A program made the position numbers and the translations under genes. A model generated the notes under the pieces. The model did no database searches and was not told the DNA's origin. It saw nothing but the letters and a program-made list of their open reading frames with translations. DNA of 64,000 nt from Sipunculus nudus. Taxonomy: Eukaryota > Annelida > Sipuncula > Golfingiida > Sipunculidae. Positions within the stretch are counted from its first letter, which is position 1; each line of letters begins with the position of its first letter. The stretch is from positions 29,695,956-29,759,955 of the forward strand of contig CM049318.1 of assembly GCA_026874595.1 (NCBI GenBank), given 5' to 3'. Of the stretch, positions 22,873-35,430 are shown piece after piece.

Positions 22873-25800
22873 TCATATACCGGTATACCGGAATTAAAAT
22901 GTATATAATTGCACCATTTGGCTTGAGAAAATCTAAATGCTTGTCCACTCAAGATGCCATTGGTAATTAAAAATCACATGTTAAAATTATTTTGTAGTGG
23001 AGATGTCAGGTCTGATACTACCAACTCTCATACTTATCGTCGTATTGGGACAGGAAACCAGTAAAATTACAGACACAGACAACAAGAGAACAAGCTCGGG
23101 GGATGAAAACTTTCAAATGTTCACTGGTACTCCTGTACCTCTGTTATTTGATTCTAATACTGACAATTATCATGAAAGCCCCAACTCAATAAGTGACAGC
23201 CAAGGAAAAACGGAAGCGGAAGTAAGTGCTGGTAATCACGTGACTAACATGGTTCACGACCATCTTCTCTTCGACAAAACACGACCTACAGTTAATGAAC
23301 ACACCCAGGTAAGAGTCAGGAATGCACCGAATAGTTTGATATTATCAGACAGTCTCAGGCAGAATGAGCAAAAAGTGGCAAGCGACAACCAAAACCGCGG
23401 GGGTGCCGTTCACAAACTTCATAGAGACCTCTTCCGGTCATACAACAAACTTATCAAGCCCAAAAGGAACCAAGAGGAAGCCGTGGACGCTTCAATCAGG
23501 ATACAAATGTACCAGATACGAAAGCTGGTAGGTATCATATGAAATGTAATATGTAAAGGGCCCAACGGCACAAATAGTCTCCCCGCCATGTGTCTAACTG
23601 GGAAAGTGTGGCATCAGTGATACCAAAATTTTCTCAAACCTTGCCATGAACCCTTTTCTAAAATCAAATACTTTCAAAATGCAAACATGATTTTAAAAAG
23701 AAAATGCATCATTATCCAGATGAACCTGTTTTAACTCGGAGCAATGGAGGGTATAATTTGTAAACTTGACTGATTTGAAAGGAGACACCGAGGGACAGGT
23801 TATCAAAATAGATACCTGTCGTAGTTGTGGCCAAGACATCTGCCTGAAACATTTTATGCAAACAGCTCAGCTGTTGCTGGGATATTTTGTATTAGATTTA
23901 ACATTATGCATGCAAACCGTAAGATTTTGTGATTGGTAACACTCGGATTACATGAAGATTTTTTTTGCATGTAAACAAATCTCTCAAGATCTAAGATATC
24001 AATGACCATTATAGGAAAGCTAAAATTTAAATATTTTCTGGCGTATTGAAGCCGAAAGAACCATTTCCCCTCAGAGAGAGAGAGAGAGTAAGCTACCATT
24101 TTTAGTGCCATCTTCAGGCAAAAGTCACATAGCGGTGAAATGATTAAACATATCTGAAAATGGTTCAGGAGATACAGGTAGAGGTTTGTCACCATGTGTG
24201 AAAACGTGAAATAAGCAGATTTCGCAAACAGGAAATACTCTGTTGAAAACACCAGTCTTAACATAATTCAATTCAATATTCTATTCAATGAATTCCCCTA
24301 GCTCCAAAGAATCCTTGCAAAAGATTTCACGATTAAAGTGTTCCTATCTGACGAATGTGATAAAGACCATTTTGGACCGCAGAAAGTCGCTAAACAGAAG
24401 TAAGCCATAATCACATGTCAGCCATGTGGTGGGAAAATCTGTAAAATGTCGTCTGTTAAAAGAAAGCAGCTTAGAGAGAGAGATAAACGTCTTCAAGATA
24501 TTTGGCAAATGAATGGGGAGGGACGGACGGATGGCAGGAATGAAAGACGGACAAATGTGGGCCATTTTAATCGTCCTTTTCCCTAAAGGCGGGGGACTAA
24601 TAAACGTGCGACTATCGAAATGACAATCTAAATCAAGGGGATGAATAAAAGAAGGATGAGAAAACATATATTAGATGAAGTTTTATTCCCTTGTAGCAAT
24701 CAGACTCTTTCATTTGGGGGACCGACGATTTTTGAAAAGGTAGGACCCTCCCTAGGAAAACCAGTAAAAAAATCGTAATAGTCCGGGAATAAGGGCGAGG
24801 GTTTGGGGTCGAGGCCGCAAAATTGATTTCAAAACTTTATATAAAGATAGAATACCAGGTATGTTAAATATAAAGTAATGACGTGGGATAGCGTTAATAT
24901 TATTATGAATGTACATTTATTCTCATTTCTGTGTACTTAATACATTACCTTGGTGCCCTGTAGCTCGGGGGAAATCCTTTCATTATGCAAACATAATCCT
25001 GATTGATTCCTATATCCAATCTTTACAATGTTTGCATAATATCGACCTTCGTACCGATTTCCGTGAGATATCTGAGCCTGGTGTTTAGAAAATCTAATAT
25101 CCCGTAGATAAAAACACTTATATAAAGGAAAAAAGGAGAAAAACCTTGCGCTTTCGCTGGTATTAAATATAGTTAATCTAAAGAAGTGCCTCGATAGTTT
25201 TAGAATGTTTTTCAAAAGGATGAATGGATCCGAATCTGCCATGTTTATTTGAACCCGCATATAAAGGGACTTGTATAAGACATATTGACGAAATGAGCAA
25301 GGACTGCACAAATGTCTTTCCTGTCAATACCTTTCCGTTATATCAAATATCCAAAAATGAAAATGTGACAGATTCAGAAAAAAAGATACCATCCGTTTTA
25401 AAGGAACCGATGGATCGGGTTACCTCTAACACGTGTCAAACGTTTAAACTACGGTCCCCTTAGGCAACAATCATTAAACTGGTGTAAGCTGACAGTTAAC
25501 ATACACAAACACGGGCATAAGTTGTATCTGTGTATGAATGAATGAATGAATATTTTTCTATTCAGAAATATAAGGCCTCAGGCCCATAGTTCCAGATGTG
25601 CATATACAAAATATATGTTTTCAAACTTAATAAAACAATTAATAAAAGAATAAACAGAAAAAAAATGAAATAGTAAAAAATGATATATGATATATGCATT
25701 CCAGAATATTAACAAAGAAACTCATCATGTAGAGGTCATTTTAACCATATATAAATATACAGTACACATAATGCAAAAAAAAAATAAATAAATAAAAGGG

Positions 25801-26183
25801 TATGGTTCTCAGGCACTTTTTTCATAAATCAATGCGGGCGGGCGGTATTTCATTTTTGACCCTTTCTTGTATGTTTCGATAAAATGTCATATGATCAAGG
25901 AAAAGGTTTCTTCTTGCTAAACAGGTAAACGCACTACATAACAAAGGAAATCGTATGGAAATTGTATTATTTTACCAACTTGAATCAAAATCAAAATAAA
26001 AATGTTTGATGTGGGGCGGTGCCTGAGAACCAAACCTTTTATTTTTTTGGGGCCTATGATTATTAAATATAAAAGTTAATAAATACACATATATGCATGT
26101 ACATAAATATACACTCAATACATATACATACATATAACTATATATACAGACATGTAATCATGAAATACATTTTAAAGATATAA

Positions 26184-26236
<53 letters not shown>

Positions 26237-26417
26237 TACAATTTTAAGTAGAGTTCTACATATTTAACTCTTCTTATGTTCACGATTTACTCAAATTTTG
26301 ATATGCATATCTAATAATAGAAGTAACAAAAGACTTGACACCGGATGAAGGAGCTAAAAGCTTCGAAACTCGTGAATGAAATAAACAGTAAGTCAACACT
26401 AAGGCGTCTTCATCCTG

Positions 26418-26457
<40 letters not shown>

Positions 26458-29400
26458 TCGCTTAAGTCGAATACCCCGCTTATGTCGAAGTACAGGCTCG
26501 ATATTCCGGACAAATGTAGTTAAATTATTACCAAACAAAGCCCGCTTGTGTCAAACCTCGGATGTGTCGAAGTTTTCTAGGGTTACCTTCGACTTCGACA
26601 CAACGAGGTTTCACTGTATATATACACACACTTTCTTCTTCAAATTGCAGTGCAAAATATATTTCATTCATAAAGAATGTAATTAGTAAAGGAATAATCA
26701 TTCAACCCTGTCTTGTTTCTACAGTACATGTAAAGTAATCAGTTAAAACATTATGAGATAACAAACAAGACCAATTTGGAATGCATAGATTTGAAGGTGT
26801 TATATATTTTACCTCTAATGCCTATTTTATGAAGAACATGGAATAATAGCTGATGCTGAATACAATCAAAAGCCTTGGAGTTATCTATACATATTGCATA
26901 AAACCTGCAATTTTTCTTTGATAAAGAAGATTCAGTTAGCGCTATAAGAGTGAACATGTTATCAACTGTGCTATAATTTCTTCGATAGCCTGCTTGTCCT
27001 TTTTTTGTGATTTTAAGCTCTACCCCTGTAATTATTTGGATAATTAATTTGGACCTTTCTTGTAAAGTATGAATAAATTGCTCTTGACCATTCAGTTAGA
27101 AATTTACTACATTAATAAACATTGTTGAATAGTTTTTTTTTCTAAAAGTGGTATCAAAATAACTTTTTTTCTTTAATTATTTCTACAGAAATACCATCTG
27201 GTCCAGGTGTTTTGCCATTTTGTAATCTAATTGTCTCATAAGGTCTACCTCATTAATGTCATAATTTACTTCCATAACAAAATTACTTGTTTCTACATCA
27301 ACAAAATAATCATAATTATTTACTTCCTTTACAGAGTTTAGATTGATACTGTTTACATTCTATCTAATAATCTATAGAAAAAAAATTACTCAATCCTGCC
27401 CTTTTAAACTGTTTCTAATTTGCATTCTTTTATAAGACTTTATCTTTTTTAAAATGTCATTAGTTGTTGAACAGGTGGTTATTTCTTCTACTTTTGCCTT
27501 TGCATATTCTGTCTGAGATCTTATATATTCAGCTTTAATTTTTTATTTTAATTGTTTGTATTTTATAAAATCTGCATAATTATTTGTATATATATATATA
27601 AATATACAAATGTTAAAGGTATCAACATGATAATCAGGACACACACAAAGAAATCCCTAATGCAAGTGAACAAAGTAAGAAATTCATTTGTTACGTCTGT
27701 TCGGGAATGGATAATCTTGACTAGGGTGACAACAGGAAGTAGTTCTGTTCAAAGCCATGGCCATTAAAGAAGTCCATTCCGATATGTGACGTCTTTTAAC
27801 TAAAGATAATCCCATGAATTTTATAAACAGTATGCCTTAAAAGTCGACCTCAGGATCCCAACTTGTTCATTTGGTTTATACCAACACATTTGTAACATGT
27901 GGGGGCGTGGGACAGCGAAATGGTTAATCAACATAACCCGACAAAATTTACAAGTGACAAAAAATTACTTTGCTTGCTTCACATGCTTCCACCGACAATA
28001 GACAGTGCGCAATAAACTACCTCTGGTCAAAAAGGAATTTCATTTTGACAACATGGCCATGTTCACCCAGTCAAGTAACATCCAACAGATAAACAGTCTC
28101 ACATGTTCGTCAGAAGGGAGTTACAAAAGCCTTTCTCAGACGGAATCAGCTACAGTTTCGTAAAATGTTCCCAGAGTTAACCATACAGCAAAAAAAAAAA
28201 AAAATAAAAATAAATAAATAAATAAATAAAATTAATAAAAAAGGTACATGAATAACTGTCTACTAATGTTTGACGGCGAAAAGGCCATGCTGAATATCAC
28301 AAACATAAACCGATAAATTACTGGAAGATGCGAAGTTTCCGAACCCATATTCGTCATTATTCTTACGCTTATTCACTTTTCCAAATGTTTATTTCTTCAT
28401 TTGCCTTTGTATGATATATCGCGCTCTCAAAGCTTCCATTTATTTGTTAAGCCAGCAGTACAGTTATCTTTGTTTGGTGGCAAGGCCTTTGCAAATTTTG
28501 CTCAGAAATTTTGAAAAGAAGTCAAATGATCGTTTTCGGAAAAAATGACTTGTTTTAGGGGTCGTTTGAAGACATGAGCTTGTGTTTAGGTACAAAGATC
28601 TCCAAGCGTGTAATCCAGAGTTTTTCTAAATTGTTAACTTATTTAGTTTTGCTTCATCTTTTTTCTTGTATTGACGTCATTTAACCACAAGTGTACGCCA
28701 TGTATTGCAGAACGAAAGGGAACAAATCCTGACAAGCTTGTTTTGGATTTCGTTGGTGAGTATACGCTTTTACCAAGACAGTCCTAAGAAGGCCAGTCTC
28801 CAACAGAATACATGATATGTGTTAACATATTCGATAGATTATCAATTCCAATCGCTACCATATATTTTTTTCACAATCCGATTAAAGCGTTTACCTTAAG
28901 CTGCTTGTAGTTGTAATGAATTTTCTCTATTTATGTGCCTAATCCCTGGCGCCTTCCACCACGTCGGATCGACGAAATGTTAATCATTACAGCATCAATT
29001 AACCACACATGTATTTTTCTGATATATACAACAGTAAACTCAAGGGACACTTAGATAAATGACTTTCTAAAGAGAAGAATGTTTTGTAATAGGAAATTTC
29101 CGATTCTAATCTATCTGGGTAGGTTTTACGAATGAATAATTTAGCTTTGTACACTGTAAGGAATTTTGTTGATTTGAGTTATCCGATCTCATAAGGATGC
29201 TATATAGGTCAAAGCAGAACTCACAAGCACAGCTGAGCAAGAGAGGTCTAAGTAATCTTCCGTGGGTGGCAGCGAATTCTTTTTTTCACGTTTACGGTTT
29301 TTTACATTTAAGCACATATCAAATATATGTCAAGACTGCGATTTAGTTATGTTTTGTAAAAGAAATATTAATCAATTAAAAGAAAATAAATCAGATGTGT

Positions 29401-29537
29401 TAAAGTATTCTCGGACCTCGTTCAAATATAGTCTAAACATTGACATTCTGGCTGTTATTAATATTCTGGATATAGCTGCAACGAAATGGCATACATCCGT
29501 TGTGACAGCTTGTTGAAATAAGGAACATTCTTTCTTA

Positions 29538-29596
<59 letters not shown>

Positions 29597-29710
29597 GCTT
29601 GCACACTTTAAAAGGAACCAGCGAAGTCTCACCCACTTCATGTGTCGGCACAGCCACTTTGCATGCTGCAGGAAGAACTAATGGTCTTATATTGTGTGTG
29701 GCATATGTTT

Positions 29711-29780
<70 letters not shown>

Positions 29781-32244
29781 CCAAATTAATCATTTATTCC
29801 GGAATATGCAAAAATTATTTGTCTTTCAGTATTGGAGCGATGAGTTTTTGTCATGGGACCCGGAGAACTATAATGGCACAAAGCGCATATTTGTTGACTC
29901 TGATCTTATTTGGAAACCAGATATCTATCTCTTGAACAAGTGAGTGTTTGTTGGTGATCAGGTGTACGGCAAATATACAGATAGAAAAAGGTTTTCTGCA
30001 GGTTTTGATAAATATTTAAGGTAAAGAATTGGTGCTAATGGTTTGAAAAACAGGCGATATTTATATGTATTCCAAATATTTAACGTTCAGTTTAAAGTAA
30101 ATCCTAACATGCGTAAGTCGCGTATGAATATTCAAACATCACTTGATGTCAATCTACTAAAATATTTCTGCAATTTATATTTGGAAATAATGCGCTAAAT
30201 CTCGTCCTTTTAAACTGCTCCTTAAATAGACTAGGATGAATTTCACTTCCAAACTGTGCTGCCTATGAACATTTATTATTTACGGTATTTTTTCATCCTG
30301 CAGCGAGGATAAAGATACGTTGACGTCGTTACAACTTCTCAGAAAATCTGAATCCTCACTTTCCTACACAGGGTCAATATATTACTGCGTCCCTGTTTTG
30401 GCACAGACGGTCTGTGAAGTAAATGTCGCGCATTACCCCTTCGATAGTCACAGATGTGATCTCTTATTCTCCACTTGGCAAAGAAGTATTGACGACGTCA
30501 ACTTGACTGTCCACTCCAGCCCGGTAGGGTTAGAGAAATATGTGAACCACAGTGAATGGGATTTGGAGCGTTTTACGTACGACTTCAAACGTATGGTGTA
30601 CCCTTGTTGCCCGGAAACGTTTTATCCGGAACCGATCTTCACTTTGTTCATTCGGAGAAAGCCACTATACGTAATCTTTCACCTCATTCTACCGCCATTG
30701 TTCCTAGACATCATTGGGCTTCTGGTATTTCTGGTGCCACCAGACTGCGGTGAACGGGTTTCTCTTTCCATCAATCTGGTGTTAGCTATATCCTTGTTTC
30801 AGATGCTTGTAATGGAAAGCACACCTGCCACCTCTGAATCATTGTCTCTGGCAAGTAAGTGAAATGTCATAAATATAAAGGTTTTATATGTACGTGTTAT
30901 ATGACCACGTAAATTGTGCGATAATCAGAGGTTTTCCCATTACGACTTGAAAAAAGGAACGAAATGTTGAGTTTGTTGAATGAAGGATAATATGGATACT
31001 ACGGATAATGATTAAAGGACAGGAAACAGCTGTCTTCATATTCAACATGTCCATGATGACAATTTTAGTTTGTTCTTTTAATGCAGATATCTTCATATTC
31101 TACGATATCTGCATTAAAAGAACAAACTAAAATTGTCATCATGGACATGTTGACCGTGATATTTAATCCTATTCTAAGCCTTTGCTTAACATCTTTTTTC
31201 CCATCTGCTCGGAGAGTTGTTAGTTGGGACGAGAGTGATATTTTCTTGAGTCTGGCCCTGATCCGGCGAATCATACACTGTTTCCGATATATCTCATGAA
31301 TACATTTATTTATCGACAGTTATTGTTCTCCAGGTCTTTTTCTTGGTGGATCAATCTTTCTTCATGCATCTGTTACCGGGATGTCGGTCATCGTAGTATA
31401 CTTGCAGCATCAAGGGGCCAGGAATCACGGTAAACCTCCATGTTGGCTGGACGAATTATCATGTGGCCTTCTAGGGCCATGCCTTGGGCTTTCATATAGC
31501 CCTGCACGTGCAGAACAAACGTATAAGGTATGGATGCAGTAAAAAATATACATTATCAAATTCAGTATAAAATAGGTATACCCGTTTAGGACATTGCTTT
31601 ATTGGCAGAGTATTTTTTTCTATTAAATTAACTGCATTGAGAGGTTTTGATATAATGTAAACAGTTTTTTTTTTATATCCATGTTAAGTTTAAGTCTTCT
31701 TTAGTAAGTTAATACCTCTAATTATCACAACATATAATATCATTATACGCCTTTATCATACAATGGGATCATGGGATGGTCTATCCTGTAATCTATCTGC
31801 CAAAGAATGAAGCCGGCCTTTCCAAATATATTAAGTATAAAAATTAAATTAAACCATGTTTAGTTTATCTGAACATATTTCATTTTGTCGGTTGCTCACA
31901 TCATTCAGTCCGGGGAAAATGTTGAGTTACCCAAAAGCGACAATTCAATAAAAAGCGAAGAAGCAAATTCATTGTCTGGCCAGAGGGGAGAGGATGAAAT
32001 GACCAGTGAGGTCACGATGCCTTCCGGTATCCTCACAGAAATGTCGTTGGAACTGAGAGAGCATCAGAAGGACACGCAGAGAAGAATGACACAAAACGTT
32101 ATCTACTGTCAAGGTGAACAGGATGGCGTCTCAGAGACAGATTGGAAATATCATGCCCGGGTCCTAAATCGCTTTTTCATGGCAAGTTATATGGGTGGTA
32201 TTGTTATTCTATCCATTGCATTGGGCATAAAGTTGTATATATGA
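22622..32244 (+). CDS. alpha-type nicotinic acetylcholine receptor-like subunit, copy B
   Basis: Seen: exons 22622-22637, 22998-23527, 28711-28755, 29830-29939, 30304-30854, 31334-31527 and 31909-32244. Lengths and phases match copy A and again give 593 residues with no stop or frameshift. Exon 4 encodes the same protein as in copy A. Exon 3 differs by one residue (Met to Ile) and exon 5 by about 21 of 184. All landmarks are kept: Cys-loop pair, loop B Trp, the YPCC motif of loop C, GE before TM2, TM3, MA helix and TM4. TM2 differs from copy A at 2', 11', 13' and 17' (Thr to Ser, Met to Ile, Val to Leu, Phe to Leu). Loop A again has Leu where the conserved Tyr is expected. Intron 2 is enlarged by a LINE and nested elements, and intron 4 by two (AT)n tracts. 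The AATAAA after the stop in copy A is changed here. Inferred: an intact paralog that may assemble with copy A. Expression cannot be judged. Confidence 0.89.
22809..22868. repeat. (AT)n microsatellite in intron 1 of gene B
   Basis: About 60 bp. Intron 1 of gene A has only a few AT repeats at the same place (5579-5589), so the tract expanded, or shrank in A, after the duplication. Confidence 0.92.
25798..26046. mobile_element. Harbinger-like MITE, second member
   Basis: Starts with GGGTATGGTTCTCAGGCAC and ends with GTGCCTGAGAACC followed by a GGGGCC end. The interior matches 6730-7066 ('gcactacataacaaagga'). It is nested in the 3' part of the LINE. The left end runs into an A-rich stretch and its target duplication is unclear. 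Confidence 0.7.
26457..26616. mobile_element. pogo/Tigger-like fragment
   Basis: Ends CGAGGTTTCACTG followed by TA. The left end CTCGCTTAAGTCGAAT begins straight out of an (AT)n tract, so its terminal bases are lost. Internal 'gtgtcgaagtt' and 'cttcgacttcgacac' blocks are inverted relatives. Confidence 0.5.
29542..29595. repeat. (AT)n microsatellite in intron 3 of gene B
   Basis: About 54 bp. With the tract at 29723-29778 it brackets about 125 bp that has no counterpart in gene A. Confidence 0.92.
29723..29778. repeat. (AT)n microsatellite 50 bp upstream of exon 4 of gene B
   Basis: About 56 bp. It lies 51 bp before the exon 4 acceptor end, where a branch point is expected, so it may affect splicing. 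Gene A has none here. Confidence 0.92.
31043..31152. repeat. 49-bp perfect inverted repeat with 12-nt loop
   Basis: Arms 31043-31091 and 31104-31152 are exact reverse complements around a 12-nt loop (31092-31103). It lies in intron 5 of gene B. Gene A has only the right arm (about 12320-12370), so the left arm is a new inverted copy. Confidence 0.92.
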
Positions 32245-32353
32245 AAGGATATTCATAAAAGTGTATAAAATATAAACAAAGGACACGGGAAGTGTATTGT
32301 TGTTACCATAATGATATTATTGATCATTCTTTACGCAACGTTGGTTCTGTGTA

Positions 32354-33139
32354 CAGTTAAACTCCCCTAAGCCGGACACTCAGGGGATTGGAGGATTTTG
32401 TCAGTATTAGTGAGTTGTCCTGTTTTTTAGGAGTTAAGCATATTGCGTCAATTTGTCATTGAATGTTTCTGATATTCTATGTTTTCATTGAATGTACGCC
32501 TAATTTGAAATAGAGTACATAAATTTGATTTAAATTGTTTTCAAAATAGCTTAACTATGTACTTGCAATTTATAAAATATAATTTAAAAAAAAGAAAGAA
32601 AACATCAGCAAGGCCTTGCAAAATAAATTTGTCAGTTTCAGTGTACCATGTGTCATCTTCTATGCAGTTGAGTGGCAGTTCATGGATGGTTGCACTAGGC
32701 ATATTTAAGATTGATTATTGACAGCACTCGGACAGCATAATTATTTGTTAAAATATATAGTGTTCACTACACATTCGCCACAACAGAGTGCAAACTGTCA
32801 CAAGCTATTATTACGGCTCCAAGGGCCAAATAACGCTAGTCCCCGGCTGTCGCGTTGACCAAAACAGGTCATTAGAGATCATGACCCCGGAGCGCCACCT
32901 CTCGGCAAATATATGAACAAAAATAGAACTCGCGATCTCTGTCCGCTTGAGAGTCGTTATGCGCACTGGATATGCTTGCGGGACGGAAAGGTCTGTCCGT
33001 TGTCCGGGAGAGTGCATTGTCCGCTTTACTGAGTTTACGTTAAACATAATATAGAGGCAAATTGAAGGGACTGAGTTTTAGTGTCCGCATTGGTGAGTTG
33101 TCCGCCTTACTGAGTTGTCCGCAAATAGGAGTTTCACTG
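32354..33139. mobile_element. pogo/Tigger-like non-autonomous element, 786 bp
   Basis: Ends CAGTTAAACTCC and GGAGTTTCACTG, flanked by TA at 32352-32353 and 33140-33141. The interior near both ends repeats TGAGTTGTCC and GTCCGC. Unit A is uninterrupted at this place (13560-13575, 'ctatgcattacaacc'). It carries no transposase. An internal stretch at 32895-32975 resembles a worn tRNA-derived SINE head. Confidence 0.72.
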
Positions 33140-33379
33140 TATTACAAGCAGCCATTACCATGCCATCATATCTTGACCATATGCGCTTATACGTTTGTTG
33201 CTTAAAATCCGCAAATGCACTAATTTGAATTTTATATATAGCAATTTAAATATAAATTTACTTTTGTCGACAGATCAATTGGAAAGAAACATAATGCTAC
33301 CGTCTACGTTCTTCCCTTACCGTTCATCAGGTGAGATGACAGTTCTGGAATGTGGGTCTACCTAAACAACACAACCCAA

Positions 33380-35430
33380 ATAATTATTAATAATAATAAT
33401 TTATTTTGTAAAGCGTAAAATCCAGGATGATACATGCTATAAACCGTTGTTACATAACTAGAATATAATCAGCAATCATTAAACATACTGTTGTAATAAT
33501 ATGAAATAAAAATCCAAATGACTAAAATATTACATTCAGGAGCTTACAGTACTAAATAAGACATATAAAAATTAATATTTCAATTATCTGTTAAAACGTT
33601 CATAATTCCACTAAAATGTTCAAACATTTCACTATCAATAGTAAAAATATTTCGTACAAAATTACTAGGCATAAAAATATTCAATGAACAAATATGTTTT
33701 TAATCTACTTTTAAATTCTGAGAGACTGGTGGCTTCTCTTAGAGTATCTGGTAGGTCATTCCACAGTTTCGGGCCAACAACACTGAATGCCCGATTTTGT
33801 ACAAGGGGCGATTTTGTAAAAGGCACTACCAGTAAGTACTTAACTGCTGACTGAAGGCTTCTTCATGGAGTATAACTGTGAACAAGCTGTAGCAGATAAA
33901 GAGGAGCTAAATTAATTATTGCCTTGTACACAAGAACTAACAATTTGAATTTAACCTTTACACTATGGGCAGACAATGCTGAGAGTACACAATTGGTGTA
34001 TGATCTGATTTTGAAGCACCCGTAATAATCCTATCCGCAGCATTCTGTATATTTTGCAGTCGATTTGTTAATGATGAGGGAGTTCCACACAAGAGTCCAT
34101 TGCGATAATCTAATTTAGAAGTAATAAAAGAATGAACTATTTGCTCCAAAAAATATCTGTTCACAAACTTTCTTATTTTACTAATATTACAAAAATGTAT
34201 ATATGAAACCTTGCAAACTGCCATTACATGGGCGTTCATAGATGCATGTGAATAAAAAATAACACCAATATTTCTTACTTTCGATAATGGTGTCATTTGA
34301 TGAGAGACAATATGAAGTGTGGATGAACTAATTTCTCTTAACAAATGTTTATGTGCAATTAATATGGCTTTTGTTTTTTTATCATTTACTTTCAATTGAT
34401 GCTGGCTCATCCACTTTTGTACAGTTTAAACACACAATTCCATCTGGTATTGTCAAGTTCACCAGAATTGAAAGCTACATATAACTGTGTATCATCTGCA
34501 TATAAATGATAGTTGATCGAATTTTGACGATGAATGGAACCAAGGGATGATGCACATATTGTAAATAAAATAGGCCTAAGGACTAAGTCTTGTTGTATCC
34601 CATAATTTAATTGTTTTGCTTTATAGTTATTGCCCTTTATCTTCTCAATTTTGGAAGGATTTCTCAGACATTACGTAAACCATTTCAAAACAGTGTTTGT
34701 AAATCCAAGTTGCTGCAGTGTTCTAATCATACACTCATGATCAATTGTATCAAAAGCTGCAGAGAGATCTAACAGGATTAACAAACTGCCTTATTTTGCC
34801 CAAGGGCGCAGAGTATATCATTCTGATTACGTACTCAGGCTGTCTTTGTATTGTGCACTTTCCTGTATGCAGATTGATATGGTTCTAACAAGTCATTATT
34901 TTCCAAATAACTGCAAATCTGTCAAGCAACCACTTCTTAAGAACCTTTGATACAAATGGCAAATTCGACACAGGTCGATAGTTCTTCAAAATTTCTGGAT
35001 CTAAATTACATTTTTTTGATCAGAGGATTAACTAATGCTACTTTGTAATTCTCTGGATATTTCCCACTAGCTAACGACTTGTTAAAGATTGCACTTACCA
35101 ATGGACAAAGCAAGCGAGTTACCTTCTTAAAAATATCAGTAGGCAATGGGTCTAAGTCGCAGCTTTTACAAGCAATGAGGTTCTGGCACACACTGGAACT
35201 CACTTAGTATGAAATTCTTAAATGGTAGCTCAACCTCAACCTTGATAATATTAGATTTAAAATTAATTGTGGTTCTTATAACGGTAATTGTTTTCAACAA
35301 AATATTCACTGAATCTCTCAGTTAATTCTACTAACAGTATTTCAGAAGGAAGGTTATCATTGGGTACACCAAGCAACGGACTTTTCTAGTGAGCTGTGGC
35401 TGATATTTTGATAGTTTCTTTAAATTATTT
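33380..35430 (-). mobile_element. degenerate CR1/Jockey-group LINE, minus strand
   Basis: In N-to-C order on the minus strand: SEYFVEN (about 35300), KSCDLDPLPTDIFKK and NPLIKK (35010-35160), YRPVSNLPFVSKVLKKW (about 34950), the catalytic YADDTQLY (about 34480-34505), then HVMAVCKVSYIHFCNISKIR, SFITSKLDYRNGLLCGTP, RLQNIQNAADRI (34040-34230) and finally FSVVGPKLWNDLPDTLREA with FKSRLKTYLF (33700-33810). Stops and frameshifts break the frame and no endonuclease is seen, so it is 5' truncated and dead. The 3' end is an ATT/AAT-rich tail at 33380-33400. It marks the right limit of recognisable unit B. Confidence 0.82.

Larger units (their letters stand above)
25537..27600 (-). mobile_element. degenerate LINE, minus strand, in intron 2 of gene B
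   Basis: The 3' end is a (TGAA)n tail read on the minus strand (25537-25552). Reverse transcriptase pieces on the minus strand include [20 protein letters not shown], the catalytic block [20 protein letters not shown], and then [13 protein letters not shown] (26760-27000). Upstream frames are broken by stops and frameshifts. It carries a Harbinger-like MITE (25798-26046), an (AT)n tract (26186-26233) and a pogo-like fragment (26457-26616). It is absent from gene A, so it arrived after the duplication. Confidence 0.72.
23528..28710 (+). other. intron 2 of gene B
   Basis: A 5.2-kb intron. It aligns with intron 2 of gene A except for a LINE with nested elements (25537-27600) and the absence of the Harbinger-like element. 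Alignment with A resumes at about 27610. Confidence 0.8.
14420..33370 (+). repeat. tandem segmental duplication, unit B
   Basis: The second copy of the unit at 2940-13860. It is about 19 kb against 11 kb because of insertions absent from unit A: the HINE-like element (16117-18257), two Penelope fragments (19606-20250, 21820-22215), a LINE in intron 2 (25537-27600) and a pogo-like element in the 3' flank (32354-33139). A block near 15020-15520 also repeats sequence of 14870-15020 and 15785-15990, so there was local duplication inside the unit. Confidence 0.78.

Noticed and set aside
30884-31096. Minus-strand frame with [12 protein letters not shown] in intron 5 of gene B
   Set aside because: It is the mirror image of the plus-strand stretch, created by the 49-bp inverted copy, not an independent gene.
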